This document shows, one piece after another, positions 1 through 6,010 of a DNA stretch of 6,953 nt. The DNA lies in the NCBI GenBank assembly GCA_016194835.1, contig JACQAU010000311.1, positions 1 to 6,953 on the forward strand, read 5' to 3'. The DNA is from Deltaproteobacteria bacterium (GTDB lineage Bacteria; Bdellovibrionota; UBA1018). A program made the translations under genes and the position numbers. Every line of letters begins with the position of its first letter. Position 1 is the stretch's first letter. Below the pieces are notes generated by a model. That model saw only the letters and a program-made list of their open reading frames with translations. It had not been told where the DNA came from and did no database searches.

Positions 1-62
1 CAGTATTTGAGATAACCAAAGATGGCTTTCACTATCTGAAAGCACCTGGCGGTGGACCGTGA
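1..62 (+). CDS. 3' end of an unidentified upstream gene
   Basis: Only one plus-strand frame is open from the left edge; the other two hit stops within the first 15 bases. Codons starting at base 3 read VFEITKDGFHYLKAPGGGP and end at the TGA of bases 60-62. The tail is too short to assign a family. Its stop overlaps the GTG start of the sensor kinase (GTGA, 59-62), so the two genes are probably co-transcribed and translationally coupled. If so, the product may act in the same signalling or sensing process, which is inference from position only. The gene begins outside the window. Confidence 0.6.
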   Translation, partial: VFEITKDGFHYLKAPGGGP

Positions 63-2071
63 CAAAAAAAACATTTGAGCAAGTTGAAAGAGCAAAATTC
101 TTACAAGTACTTGCTCTCTTAATTGGCATTGTTGTAATATTATTTCTAGTCATAAACTATTCTTTTTATTCTTTGAGAAAAAAAGAGCATCTTCAGAGCA
201 TCAATAATCTTATTGATGGAACCCTCAAAGCACATCAGGGTCAACTTGCTACAGAATTATTTTTAAATCAGTCTATGGCCTATCAATTGAGAGCAGAGTC
301 ATTACTGCGTTCGTTTAGAGAATATTTAAATGATCCTAAAATTTGCATTTATAATAATTCAAATCAGATGATTATTCCAAACACCCAACTATGCCGCCAT
401 CTTTTTAAGTCTCCTTCAAATAGCAATGAATGGGGTGTCTTAAATGAAAATCAAGTAAGTGCTGTGTTCTCCATTCAGGATGGTGCAGTTATTGTTGGTA
501 AAATGGGTATTATTTATAGGGATTCGTTTGGCATTAATTTTGTACTAAAAAACTATCGCACTGAGATTTTATTTGTTCTAGGCTCATTTCTTGCTCTTGT
601 TTTAGTTTTGCTATTTACCCTGAATCAATACATGAAAAAAATATTCTTGCGACTCAGGGACACTGAGAGGGTAGACGCGTTTAATCACATCGCCACCCAA
701 GTCGCTCACGATATCAGATCCCCACTAGCAGTTTTAGACTTTGCTGTTACTAAGGCTGTTGGTCTGTCAAAAGAAAAAGAGATTCTCTTTAAACAGGCCG
801 TCACTCGTGTTCGAGATATTGCTAATCACCTGTTAGAGAAAAACAAAAAAGGAGCGTTACTTGTTAATAATAAAGAAATCAAAGCCGAGCTGCTTTCGTC
901 CTTAATTGATCCTCTCATTACAGAAAAGCGTTATCAGTACGCCAATCGTTTGGATATTGAATTTGAAATGGAACAAACTGAAGAATCTTATGGATTATTT
1001 GCTAAAGTGGAAGTCGAAGGGTTTAAGCGAGTTCTCTCAAATCTAATTGATAATTCTGTCGAAGCTATTGAAAAAAATGGCAGGATTTTTATCAGCACCT
1101 TGCAACTAGATTATCAAGTATTGGTAAAAATTCAAGATAATGGAAAAGGAATTGCAGCCGAATTGTTATCTAAAGTGTTAGAGCCAGGCGAAAGCTTTGG
1201 AAAAGTGAGTGGCTTTGGACTAGGGCTTCCTTATACAAAAGAAATGGTTGAAAAATGGAGTGGTGAACTTAGGATTGAATCTAGGCTTAATAAGGGTACT
1301 ACTGTAATTCTTGCTTTTCCGAGAGAAACGCCTCCTCAATGGTTTGTCCAAGAACTAAAAATTGCACCAAGATTAAAGATTTTAGTATTAGATGATGACT
1401 CTTCGATTCATTCAATTTGGAGTCGTAGGATAAGCGAGCAGTGTTTATCGCACCATCAGCTTGAGGTATTAAATTTTACAGCAGCAAAAGAATTTAAAGA
1501 AAAGGTAAATAAATTGAGAGAAGAAAACGCCAAATTTCTCTGCCTAATGGACCATGATCTTATAAATCAAAAGCAAACTGGTCTAGATTTGATTAGAGAA
1601 CTGAATCTGAAAGATAAATCGATCTTAGTAACAAGTCGATTTGAAGAGCAAGCGCTTGTCGATAGTTGCCATGAACTTGAGATCAAAATACTTCCTAAGG
1701 GTTTGGCTGGTTTTATACCAATTAAATTTGAGAGTGACTTGTTCCGCAAACCGGATCTGGTGCTAATTGACGATAGTGATATGGTCCATAATTTATGGAA
1801 ACTCGCTGCAGAAGATTCCGGAAAAGCTGTTCTTACCTTAAAAAATGAGTCTGAATTAAAAGCTTATAGTGTTGATCTCACAACCCCAATATTTGTGGAT
1901 AAAAATATAAGCGAAGAATTCTCTGGATTTGATGTTGCACTGAGCCTCCATGAGCAGGGATATACAAATTTATATATTGCCACTGGTGAATTGCTTGCAG
2001 ATGTAGACCCACAACTCCCATTTTTACGTGGAGTGATTGGAAAGGAATTTCCGCTTAAGGAAATTGGCTAA
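59..2071 (+). CDS. Membrane-bound hybrid sensor histidine kinase with two receiver-like domains
   Basis: A 670-residue sensor kinase. Two hydrophobic segments (about 14-37 and 168-190) bracket a roughly 130-residue, presumably periplasmic, sensor region that I cannot assign to a family. A short linker leads to a HisKA H-box, VAHDIRSPLAVLD, with phospho-acceptor His217. The HATPase domain has an N-box (NLIDNSVEAI, Asn328/Asn332), a G1 box (QDNGKGI, 359-365) and a G2 box (GFGLGL, 385-390), so the kinase core looks intact. Two receiver-like modules follow. The first (about 439-548) has acidic residues Asp445-447, likely phospho-acceptor Asp498, Thr525 and Lys547. The second (about 566-665) has Asp571/572, Asp614, Thr642 and Lys662 but is more divergent. 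There is no DNA-binding output domain, so phosphotransfer to a separate regulator is likely. The GTG start is chosen for its overlap with the upstream stop; the ribosome site is poor. The sensed signal is unknown. Confidence 0.9.
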   Translation: MTKKTFEQVERAKFLQVLALLIGIVVILFLVINYSFYSLRKKEHLQSINNLIDGTLKAHQGQLATELFLNQSMAYQLRAESLLRSFREYLNDPKICIYNNSNQMIIPNTQLCRHLFKSPSNSNEWGVLNENQVSAVFSIQDGAVIVGKMGIIYRDSFGINFVLKNYRTEILFVLGSFLALVLVLLFTLNQYMKKIFLRLRDTERVDAFNHIATQVAHDIRSPLAVLDFAVTKAVGLSKEKEILFKQAVTRVRDIANHLLEKNKKGALLVNNKEIKAELLSSLIDPLITEKRYQYANRLDIEFEMEQTEESYGLFAKVEVEGFKRVLSNLIDNSVEAIEKNGRIFISTLQLDYQVLVKIQDNGKGIAAELLSKVLEPGESFGKVSGFGLGLPYTKEMVEKWSGELRIESRLNKGTTVILAFPRETPPQWFVQELKIAPRLKILVLDDDSSIHSIWSRRISEQCLSHHQLEVLNFTAAKEFKEKVNKLREENAKFLCLMDHDLINQKQTGLDLIRELNLKDKSILVTSRFEEQALVDSCHELEIKILPKGLAGFIPIKFESDLFRKPDLVLIDDSDMVHNLWKLAAEDSGKAVLTLKNESELKAYSVDLTTPIFVDKNISEEFSGFDVALSLHEQGYTNLYIATGELLADVDPQLPFLRGVIGKEFPLKEIG

Positions 2072-2112
2072 TGATTTTTGGATTTAGTGTTTAAGCGCCT
2101 TATGGGTGCGGT

Positions 2113-2139
2113 GGTGCTAGTCATTTTAGAGCCTCTTTC
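2113..2139 (+). terminator. Weak candidate terminator after the sensor kinase
   Basis: A 7-bp imperfect stem (GGTGCTA with TAGAGCC, containing one wobble and one mismatch) encloses a 7-base loop and is followed by TCTTTC. It lies about 40 bases after the kinase stop. The stem is short and the T-tract is interrupted, so this is a weak call. Confidence 0.25.
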
Positions 2140-2206
2140 GTGGTGTGGCACTGCGATAGTTCTTTGAAAATTAAATATTGTTTGTAAATTTATAGTTTAT
2201 ATGGAC

Positions 2207-2250
2207 AGAGTGCTGGCGTGGTTTAGTGACGAGAGCCGCGCCTGCACTTT
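2207..2250. terminator. Strong imperfect hairpin between convergent genes, possible bidirectional terminator
   Basis: GTGCTGGCGTGG (2210-2221) pairs with CCGCGCCTGCAC (2236-2247) around a 14-base loop. Ten positions are Watson-Crick, one is a wobble in the plus-strand RNA and one is a mismatch, and flanking AGA/TTT can extend the stem. It sits between the plus-strand sensor kinase (ends 2071) and minus-strand merA (ends 2261), 13 bases past the merA stop, where a shared terminator is expected. Neither strand has a proper U-tract after the stem, so it may instead be an mRNA-stabilising 3' structure or a stem that needs Rho. Confidence 0.45.
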
Positions 2251-2260
2251 GCTCATATTA

Positions 2261-3706
2261 TTAAGCACAGCAAGAGAGTTTGCTAACGTCTTTATTAAAG
2301 GTTTGAGCACACAATTTGATTGCCTCTGTTTGCGTCAAGTATGGGAAAAATGTAGTTGCCAAATCCTTAACTCCAATTCCAAACTTCATTGCAAGCGTAG
2401 GGATCTCGATGAGCTCACCCCCCTCTGGAGCTAAGATGTGCGCTCCTAGAAGTTTTCCAGTATCTTTATCAGCAACTAGTTTTATAAATCCACGCGTATC
2501 TCTAGCTGCAAGCGCGCGAGGCACGTGATCAAAGTTGAGTTTTGCAGAAATAGCATTGATTCCTTTTGCTTTTGCCTGTTCTTCGGTCAGTCCCACTGAT
2601 GCTACCTGTGGATCGGTGAATGTGACTTTGGGAAGAACCGAAATATCAAATTTGCGATTATGCCCTTGGAGCGCATTATCAGCAGCAAGATTCCCACTAT
2701 AAGCAGCAACGTATACAAAAGCTGCCTCAGTGGTGCAATCGCCTGCGGCATAAATATTTGGGTTATCAGTTTGTAAGTATTCATTTGTCAGAATATGCCC
2801 TTTGGAACCTACTTCAACACGAATTTCTGATAAACCTAAATCTTCAGTATTGGGTCGTCGACCAGTGGCTACCAGCAGTTGATCGGCATCGATAGTTTGA
2901 GGAGTGTTATTGTTCTCTGTCACAACTTGATAACCTCGACTATTTCGTTTAACAGATAAAATTTTAACTCCAGTGTGGATTGTGATTTCTTCTTCTTCCA
3001 AATATTTTGTCAGAGCGTCGCCAATATCGGCATCCTCAAGCGGAACAATACGTGAGGCCACTTCGATAACAGTAATTCTAACACCCAGACGAGAAAACAT
3101 TTGCGCAAGCTCAAGACCAACAGCAGAACCGCCCAAAATAATCATGCTTTTTGGCAAGGAATCTAGATTCATCGCAGAAGTGGAATCTAAAAAGCCAATG
3201 TCATTTAACCCTTGAATTGGTGGAACCCAAGGGCGTGCACCGGTCGTGATGAGCAGTTTTTCGGCCTTAAGTTTTGCACCATGAGAGAGTTCAACTTCAT
3301 TAGATTGTAAAATACGAGCCTTGCCTTCGATATATTTAATGCCCGGGTAACTTTTGAGAACATCCCTATACTTAGCTTGTCTGAGTGCTTCCACCAGTTC
3401 GTCTTTTTGGGCACGGATGTCGCTCCAGGATAGATTTCCTTGAAGTGTTTCTACCCCTCTAAAGGAGTGGTGTGTGCTTCGATGTCTAATCTCCGCAGCC
3501 CGAATGAGGGTTTTGGAAGGAACGCATCCCTCGTTAACACAGGTTCCGCCAATCACTCCTCCTTCAATCAAACCCACCTTTGCTCCAATCTCGGAGGCAC
3601 GGATGGCGGCAGAAAAACCAGCAGAACCAGCACCTATAATAAGAAGATCGAAATTAGGTTCACAAGAATCGCAGGTCGTTTCTGAATTTGTTTTTTTATT
3701 TGACAT
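2261..3706 (-). CDS. merA: Mercuric reductase MerA, core form without the N-terminal HMA domain
   Basis: A cytoplasmic flavoprotein of the pyridine nucleotide-disulfide oxidoreductase family that reduces Hg(II) to volatile Hg(0) with NADPH. The 481 residues show a FAD-binding GAGSAG (25-30), the redox motif GGTCVNEGCVPSK with Cys56/Cys61, an NADP-binding GGSAVGLEL (192-200), a second FAD motif YAAGDCT (319-325), and FPYLTQTEAIKL (454-465) carrying the tyrosine expected near the metal site. The C-terminus is KLSCCA, the vicinal cysteine pair (479/480) that passes Hg(II) to the active site and separates MerA from dihydrolipoamide dehydrogenase. Long MerAs carry an N-terminal HMA domain; here only TCDSC (11-15) precedes the core. 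It is the last gene of the operon. AGGAG lies 6 bases before the ATG and overlaps the merP stop, with 9 bases between the genes. Confidence 0.97.
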   Translation of the reverse strand: MSNKKTNSETTCDSCEPNFDLLIIGAGSAGFSAAIRASEIGAKVGLIEGGVIGGTCVNEGCVPSKTLIRAAEIRHRSTHHSFRGVETLQGNLSWSDIRAQKDELVEALRQAKYRDVLKSYPGIKYIEGKARILQSNEVELSHGAKLKAEKLLITTGARPWVPPIQGLNDIGFLDSTSAMNLDSLPKSMIILGGSAVGLELAQMFSRLGVRITVIEVASRIVPLEDADIGDALTKYLEEEEITIHTGVKILSVKRNSRGYQVVTENNNTPQTIDADQLLVATGRRPNTEDLGLSEIRVEVGSKGHILTNEYLQTDNPNIYAAGDCTTEAAFVYVAAYSGNLAADNALQGHNRKFDISVLPKVTFTDPQVASVGLTEEQAKAKGINAISAKLNFDHVPRALAARDTRGFIKLVADKDTGKLLGAHILAPEGGELIEIPTLAMKFGIGVKDLATTFFPYLTQTEAIKLCAQTFNKDVSKLSCCA

Positions 3707-3715
3707 ATCACTCTC

Positions 3716-4147
3716 CTAGTTTTTTTTCTCAAGACCACACGGATCAGGATTTGCTTGGTCCCAATAGGCGATATAGCCCGGATTATTTTTGATTTCTCTT
3801 GCGATCTTACAATCTGTCTCTAAACCTTTGTGACTTCCCTTTGAAAATCTCACCTTGGCATGACCGATCTTTTTATCTGGATCTGGTTTCTTATAATCTA
3901 CATCGATGATTTGGCTGTTTTCGATTCCTGCTCGATTAAGTGCCTTTTTTACACCAAAGACACAGCCACCACAGGTCATGCCTTTTACAAAATAATCACG
4001 CTCAAAAATGCCTTCTTTCTTTGTTGAAGGTTCTGTTGCAAAAGCAGTAGAAACTTGAGCCTTTGATCCATTACAACAAGGGCAAGCAAGCAAAGTGGCA
4101 GCTCCAATTAAAACAAGTGGGATAAAACTATATAGTCCCATTTTCAT
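3716..4147 (-). CDS. merP: MerP-like mercury-binding protein with HMA domain, probable lipoprotein
   Basis: A 143-residue envelope protein expected to bind Hg(II) outside the inner membrane and pass it to MerT. The HMA domain (about 50-128) carries GMTCGGC with Cys59/Cys62, the metal-binding CxxC. The N-terminus MKMGLYSFIPLVLIGAATLL is followed by AC, a plausible lipobox (LLA-Cys22), so the mature protein may be lipid-anchored. It would then begin C-P-C-C, adding two exposed cysteines, with more at 113 and 137. Classical MerP is about 91 residues with a cleaved signal and no lipobox, so this one is long. The start at 4147 supplies the lysine a signal peptide needs, although GGAGG (4150-4154) is only 2 bases away. 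The ATG at 4141 has ideal 8-base spacing and gives 141 residues. An upstream in-frame start at 4195 would overlap merT and bury the signal peptide. Confidence 0.88.
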   Translation of the reverse strand: MKMGLYSFIPLVLIGAATLLACPCCNGSKAQVSTAFATEPSTKKEGIFERDYFVKGMTCGGCVFGVKKALNRAGIENSQIIDVDYKKPDPDKKIGHAKVRFSKGSHKGLETDCKIAREIKNNPGYIAYWDQANPDPCGLEKKN

Positions 4148-4157
4148 ATCCTCCAAT

Positions 4158-4505
4158 TTAAACAAAAATTGAAATAATTCTCGGAAAAAAAACAAAGAAG
4201 GCGACTAAAATGGCAGCTATCCAAAGAATAATTTTATTTAGTCGATCTGATTTTGGATTGGCACAATAGGTACCGGGCTCACAGTGTTCGGCTGGCTTTT
4301 TCTTGTAAGTGAAATAAAAACCCACGCCAAGGAGTACAGTGGCCACAACAATAAATAGAGGTCGATACTGTTCAAACTTCAAAATAAATCCAGCTCCACT
4401 GACTCCAAGAACAGCAAAAACAATTGGACCGATACAGCATATTGAAGCTAGTACTGCCGATATAATACTACTAATTAAAGTGGTTTTTTGTGTGTTTAAA
4501 GACAT
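4158..4505 (-). CDS. merT: Mercuric transport protein MerT
   Basis: An inner-membrane importer that takes Hg(II) from the periplasmic binding protein and delivers it to MerA in the cytoplasm. At 115 residues it matches the usual MerT length. Three hydrophobic segments are visible (about 9-34, 48-66 and 91-109). The first contains the vicinal pair Cys23-Cys24 in SICCIGPIV, the classic MerT motif, and the loop between spans two and three has a second pair in CEPGTYC (Cys75/Cys81). The gene lies 6 bases after merR, and its ribosome site (AAAGGAG) is inside the last codons of merR. MerP starts 10 bases after the merT stop. This packing points to coupled translation across the operon. Confidence 0.95.
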   Translation of the reverse strand: MSLNTQKTTLISSIISAVLASICCIGPIVFAVLGVSGAGFILKFEQYRPLFIVVATVLLGVGFYFTYKKKPAEHCEPGTYCANPKSDRLNKIILWIAAILVAFFVFFPRIISIFV

Positions 4506-4511
4506 ATTAAA

Positions 4512-4946
4512 TTACTCCTTTCCATTTTTAATATTGCAGCTATCCAAGCAATCAAGGATAGGGCACTCAGAGTCCGTTTTTCTCAGTTTACATTGTTGAA
4601 TCAACTCAGTGAGCTTGGTTTTTATTCGCTTAAGGTTCCTGATTTTTTCTTCCACAGAATTAAGTTGATCGGTTGCCTTGACTTGAACATTCTGGCATTT
4701 TGATTTTTTGTCTGCCTTAAGGCTTAGTAGTGCTTTAATCTCATTGAGTGAGAAACCTAGTTCCTTAGCGTGTTTGATAAAGCCAAGAGCTTTGAGTGAA
4801 TTGTCATCAAAGATGCGATAACCGGATATCTTGCGCCCGACAGGGGCAATCAAGCCCAACCGCTCATAAAATCGAATGGTCTCAATTCCGGTGTCTGATT
4901 CTTTAGAAAGCGTTCCTATTGACATTGTTTCTTCAGCCCTTCTCAT
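4512..4946 (-). CDS. merR: Mercury-responsive regulator MerR
   Basis: A 144-residue MerR-family repressor/activator that twists its own promoter open when it binds Hg(II). The N-terminal winged helix-turn-helix is clear (SIGTLSKESDTGIETIRFYERLGLI), followed by the dimerisation helix. The three mercury-binding cysteines are Cys84 (KSKCQN), Cys119 (IQQC) and Cys128 (ECPIL). Their spacing of 35 and 9 residues equals that of Cys82, Cys117 and Cys126 in Tn501 MerR, so mercury specificity is well supported over other metals. Two extra cysteines sit near the end (133, 137). The start at 4946 has AAGGAG six bases upstream; an internal ATG (residue 8) is less well placed. Unlike Tn21/Tn501, where merR is divergent, here it is the first gene of the operon and shares the structural-gene promoter. 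Confidence 0.95.
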   Translation of the reverse strand: MRRAEETMSIGTLSKESDTGIETIRFYERLGLIAPVGRKISGYRIFDDNSLKALGFIKHAKELGFSLNEIKALLSLKADKKSKCQNVQVKATDQLNSVEEKIRNLKRIKTKLTELIQQCKLRKTDSECPILDCLDSCNIKNGKE

Positions 4947-4952
4947 GGTTCT

Positions 4953-4958
4953 CTCCTT
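4953..4958 (-). promoter_or_regulatory. merR ribosome binding site at the predicted transcript 5' end
   Basis: AAGGAG lies six bases before the merR ATG. The -10 hexamer ends only four bases before it, so the transcript is predicted to begin in or at the edge of this site, giving a leader of about 10-12 bases. Confidence 0.6.
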
Positions 4959-4962
4959 TTCT

Positions 4963-4994
4963 ATTATAAGGTCTGTAGTATACTACAGACTCAA
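4963..4994 (-). promoter_or_regulatory. mer promoter and MerR operator (perfect 20-bp palindrome)
   Basis: On the minus strand the -35 is TTGAGT (4989-4994) and the -10 is TATAAT (4963-4968), with a 20-bp spacer, or 19 bp if TTATAA is used. That is longer than the usual 17 bp and is the signature of promoters activated by MerR-type DNA distortion. The spacer region is covered by a perfect palindrome at 4971-4990 with half-site GTCTGTAGTA. This is laid out as in the Tn501 mer operator (TTGACT...GTAC...GTAC). The start point should lie near 4956-4958, inside the merR ribosome site. The promoter reads merR, merT, merP and merA. Confidence 0.9.
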
Positions 4995-5081
4995 GAAAAT
5001 TTTTAACCCATGAGATTCACAGAACTTTTATCGATGGGCCGCGTCATACAGGTTTCCTTCTGAAATTATTTTCTTGAGTCT
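4987..5081. repeat. 14-bp exact inverted repeat sharing the mer -35 region
   Basis: AGACTCAAGAAAAT at 4987-5000 and its exact reverse complement ATTTTCTTGAGTCT at 5068-5081 are separated by 67 bases. The left arm contains the mer -35 and the edge of the MerR operator. The right arm places a second TTGAGT on the plus strand, pointing away from merR. Confidence 0.8.
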
Positions 5082-5105
5082 ATACCTATGTTTGATGGGT
5101 ATGAT
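5074..5105 (+). promoter_or_regulatory. Candidate divergent promoter with MerR-like long spacer
   Basis: The plus strand shows TTGAGT (5074-5079), a 20-base spacer and TATGAT (5100-5105), the same box spacing as the mer promoter. The first eight bases are identical to it. The spacer is not palindromic, so MerR may not bind. No convincing plus-strand gene follows before 6536, so it is either decayed or fortuitous. Confidence 0.3.
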
Positions 5106-5176
5106 TACGTTGGTCCGCCTTCTTTTTGAACAAGTCACTTGTTGACACCACTATTTTCAATACACAAAAAAGTTCT

Positions 5177-5229
5177 TTGGGCATGTGTCATACATCCAAT
5201 AGAAAAATGAATTATTTTTTTGTATGATA
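5177..5229 (-). repeat. Structured direct repeat, left copy, downstream of the SieB-like gene
   Basis: The first 37 bases match 32 of 37 positions of the copy at 6011-6047, in the same orientation. The element can fold on itself: TGTCATA (5186-5192) pairs with TATGATA (5223-5229), then a 4-base one-sided bulge, then CAATAGAA (5197-5204) pairs imperfectly with TTTTTTTG (5215-5222) around a 10-base loop. Relative to the minus-strand gene order it lies about 130 bases after the SieB-like stop. Confidence 0.75.
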
Positions 5230-5362
5230 AATGTTTTTTTGTTTCTAGCTTTGTTTAATAATTTTGCCGACAAATAAGTTCCTTTTTTTGGTGTTGCAAA
5301 GAATACACGTCTTCGGAGATGGCTGAAGAGAGTTGTTGATTGTAGTCGTGGTCGGCGCCAAA

Positions 5363-5902
5363 TCACTTTACCTCACGCCCACTGAAATCATCTCCGCCAA
5401 CAAAAGCTACAATAGTATCGTCAGTTTTTAATAAATTTTTATTTTTGTTTAAAAAGGTCCAAACCCAAGGTTGGATGACATAGGAAAACGCGAGTGATAC
5501 TGAGCTAGTTATTTCTGTAGCTCTGTATATAAATCCAAGGTCTTCTAAATGCCGCACCTCTCCATCGTCTAATTTAAATTTTACTGATCTGCGGTCCTTG
5601 AAAATATATGCCTTAAAAATTTTGCGCTGTGCAGGAGATAAGGAACGGAGATACTGTTTTAAATTTCGATGTTTTGTTCTCTTCTTAAAAAAATAAAAAA
5701 CTACAATACAAATTTCAATAAAAACGAACACAAGGGCGATCAATCCGGCAATGTGGATAATCGGGCTTATTTCAAAGGGGATAGCAACACCAAGCCTGCC
5801 TCCAAATAGAGTGGAAAGATAAAAAATTGATATGGCTAACCATGTCTTAGGGCTGGGTTTCAATGTGTTCAAGACCCGTAAAGCCGTATCAGGGTCGATC
5901 AT
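5363..5902 (-). CDS. Membrane protein resembling the SieB superinfection-exclusion family
   Basis: A 179-residue protein with two N-terminal membrane spans (about 21-35 and 48-72), a basic KKRTKHR stop-transfer segment, and a cytoplasmic domain. That domain reads YLRSLSPAQRKIFKAYI (84-100), then DDGEVRHLEDLGFIYRATE (112-130), then a hydrophobic IQPWVWTFL (143-151). Two spans followed by an 'L..aer.iL..f' helix and a 'v..L...Gii' strand is the layout I associate with SieB-type proteins, which block entry or development of related phages. No exact catalytic motif exists to confirm this, so the family call is moderate. I prefer the ATG at 5902, which has AAAAGG eight bases upstream, over the in-frame GTG at 5911 that lies inside that site. 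It stands alone between two copies of a structured repeat and has its own promoter candidate. Alternative: an unassigned two-span membrane protein. Confidence 0.7.
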   Translation of the reverse strand: MIDPDTALRVLNTLKPSPKTWLAISIFYLSTLFGGRLGVAIPFEISPIIHIAGLIALVFVFIEICIVVFYFFKKRTKHRNLKQYLRSLSPAQRKIFKAYIFKDRRSVKFKLDDGEVRHLEDLGFIYRATEITSSVSLAFSYVIQPWVWTFLNKNKNLLKTDDTIVAFVGGDDFSGREVK

Positions 5903-5927
5903 TTGATTCACCTTTTCTTCAATCTAC

Positions 5928-5956
5928 AAGGTATTCTGCGTAAACTTACATGTCAA
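5928..5956 (-). promoter_or_regulatory. Promoter candidate for the SieB-like gene
   Basis: The minus strand has a perfect -35 TTGACA (5951-5956), a 17-bp spacer and a poor -10 TACCTT (5928-5933). The predicted leader of about 19 bases contains the AAAAGG ribosome site. Two direct ACTTACA repeats (5944-5950 and 5962-5968, 18 bases apart) bracket the -35, and a weaker third (ACTTAT) lies at 5985. A strong -35 with a weak -10 and flanking repeats suggests an activator or repressor site. Confidence 0.45.
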
Positions 5957-6010
5957 ATTGGACTTACACCGAAAAAGTAGAGCAACTTATGTAGCTAATG
6001 TCTCCTACTA

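Larger units (their letters stand above)
4995..5362. other. Gene-poor stretch between the mer promoter and the SieB-like gene
   Basis: About 370 bases without a convincing gene. It holds one arm of the 14-bp inverted repeat, the weak plus-strand promoter candidate, and the left copy of the hairpin repeat (5177-5229). Short plus-strand frames starting at 5030 and 5088 end within 18 codons. The part at 5230-5362, just after the SieB-like stop, shows only T-rich sequence and a low-complexity minus-strand frame that I do not accept as a gene. Confidence 0.6.

Noticed and set aside
2201..2434. Plus-strand 77-codon frame starting in the intergenic hairpin
   Set aside because: Most of it lies antisense to the 3' end of merA and it begins inside the hairpin; no ribosome site and no recognisable motif.
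4148..4195. Sixteen-residue N-terminal extension of MerP
   Set aside because: It overlaps the 3' end of merT and would place charged residues before the signal peptide; the GGAGG at 4150-4154 supports the internal start.
5157..5366. Minus-strand 69-codon frame starting GTG with a four-base overlap of the SieB-like stop and a GAGG upstream
   Set aside because: Its second half runs through the structured repeat, and its composition (Arg-rich start, then Lys/Asn/Phe runs) looks like translated AT-rich DNA. No domain or homologous pattern is visible.
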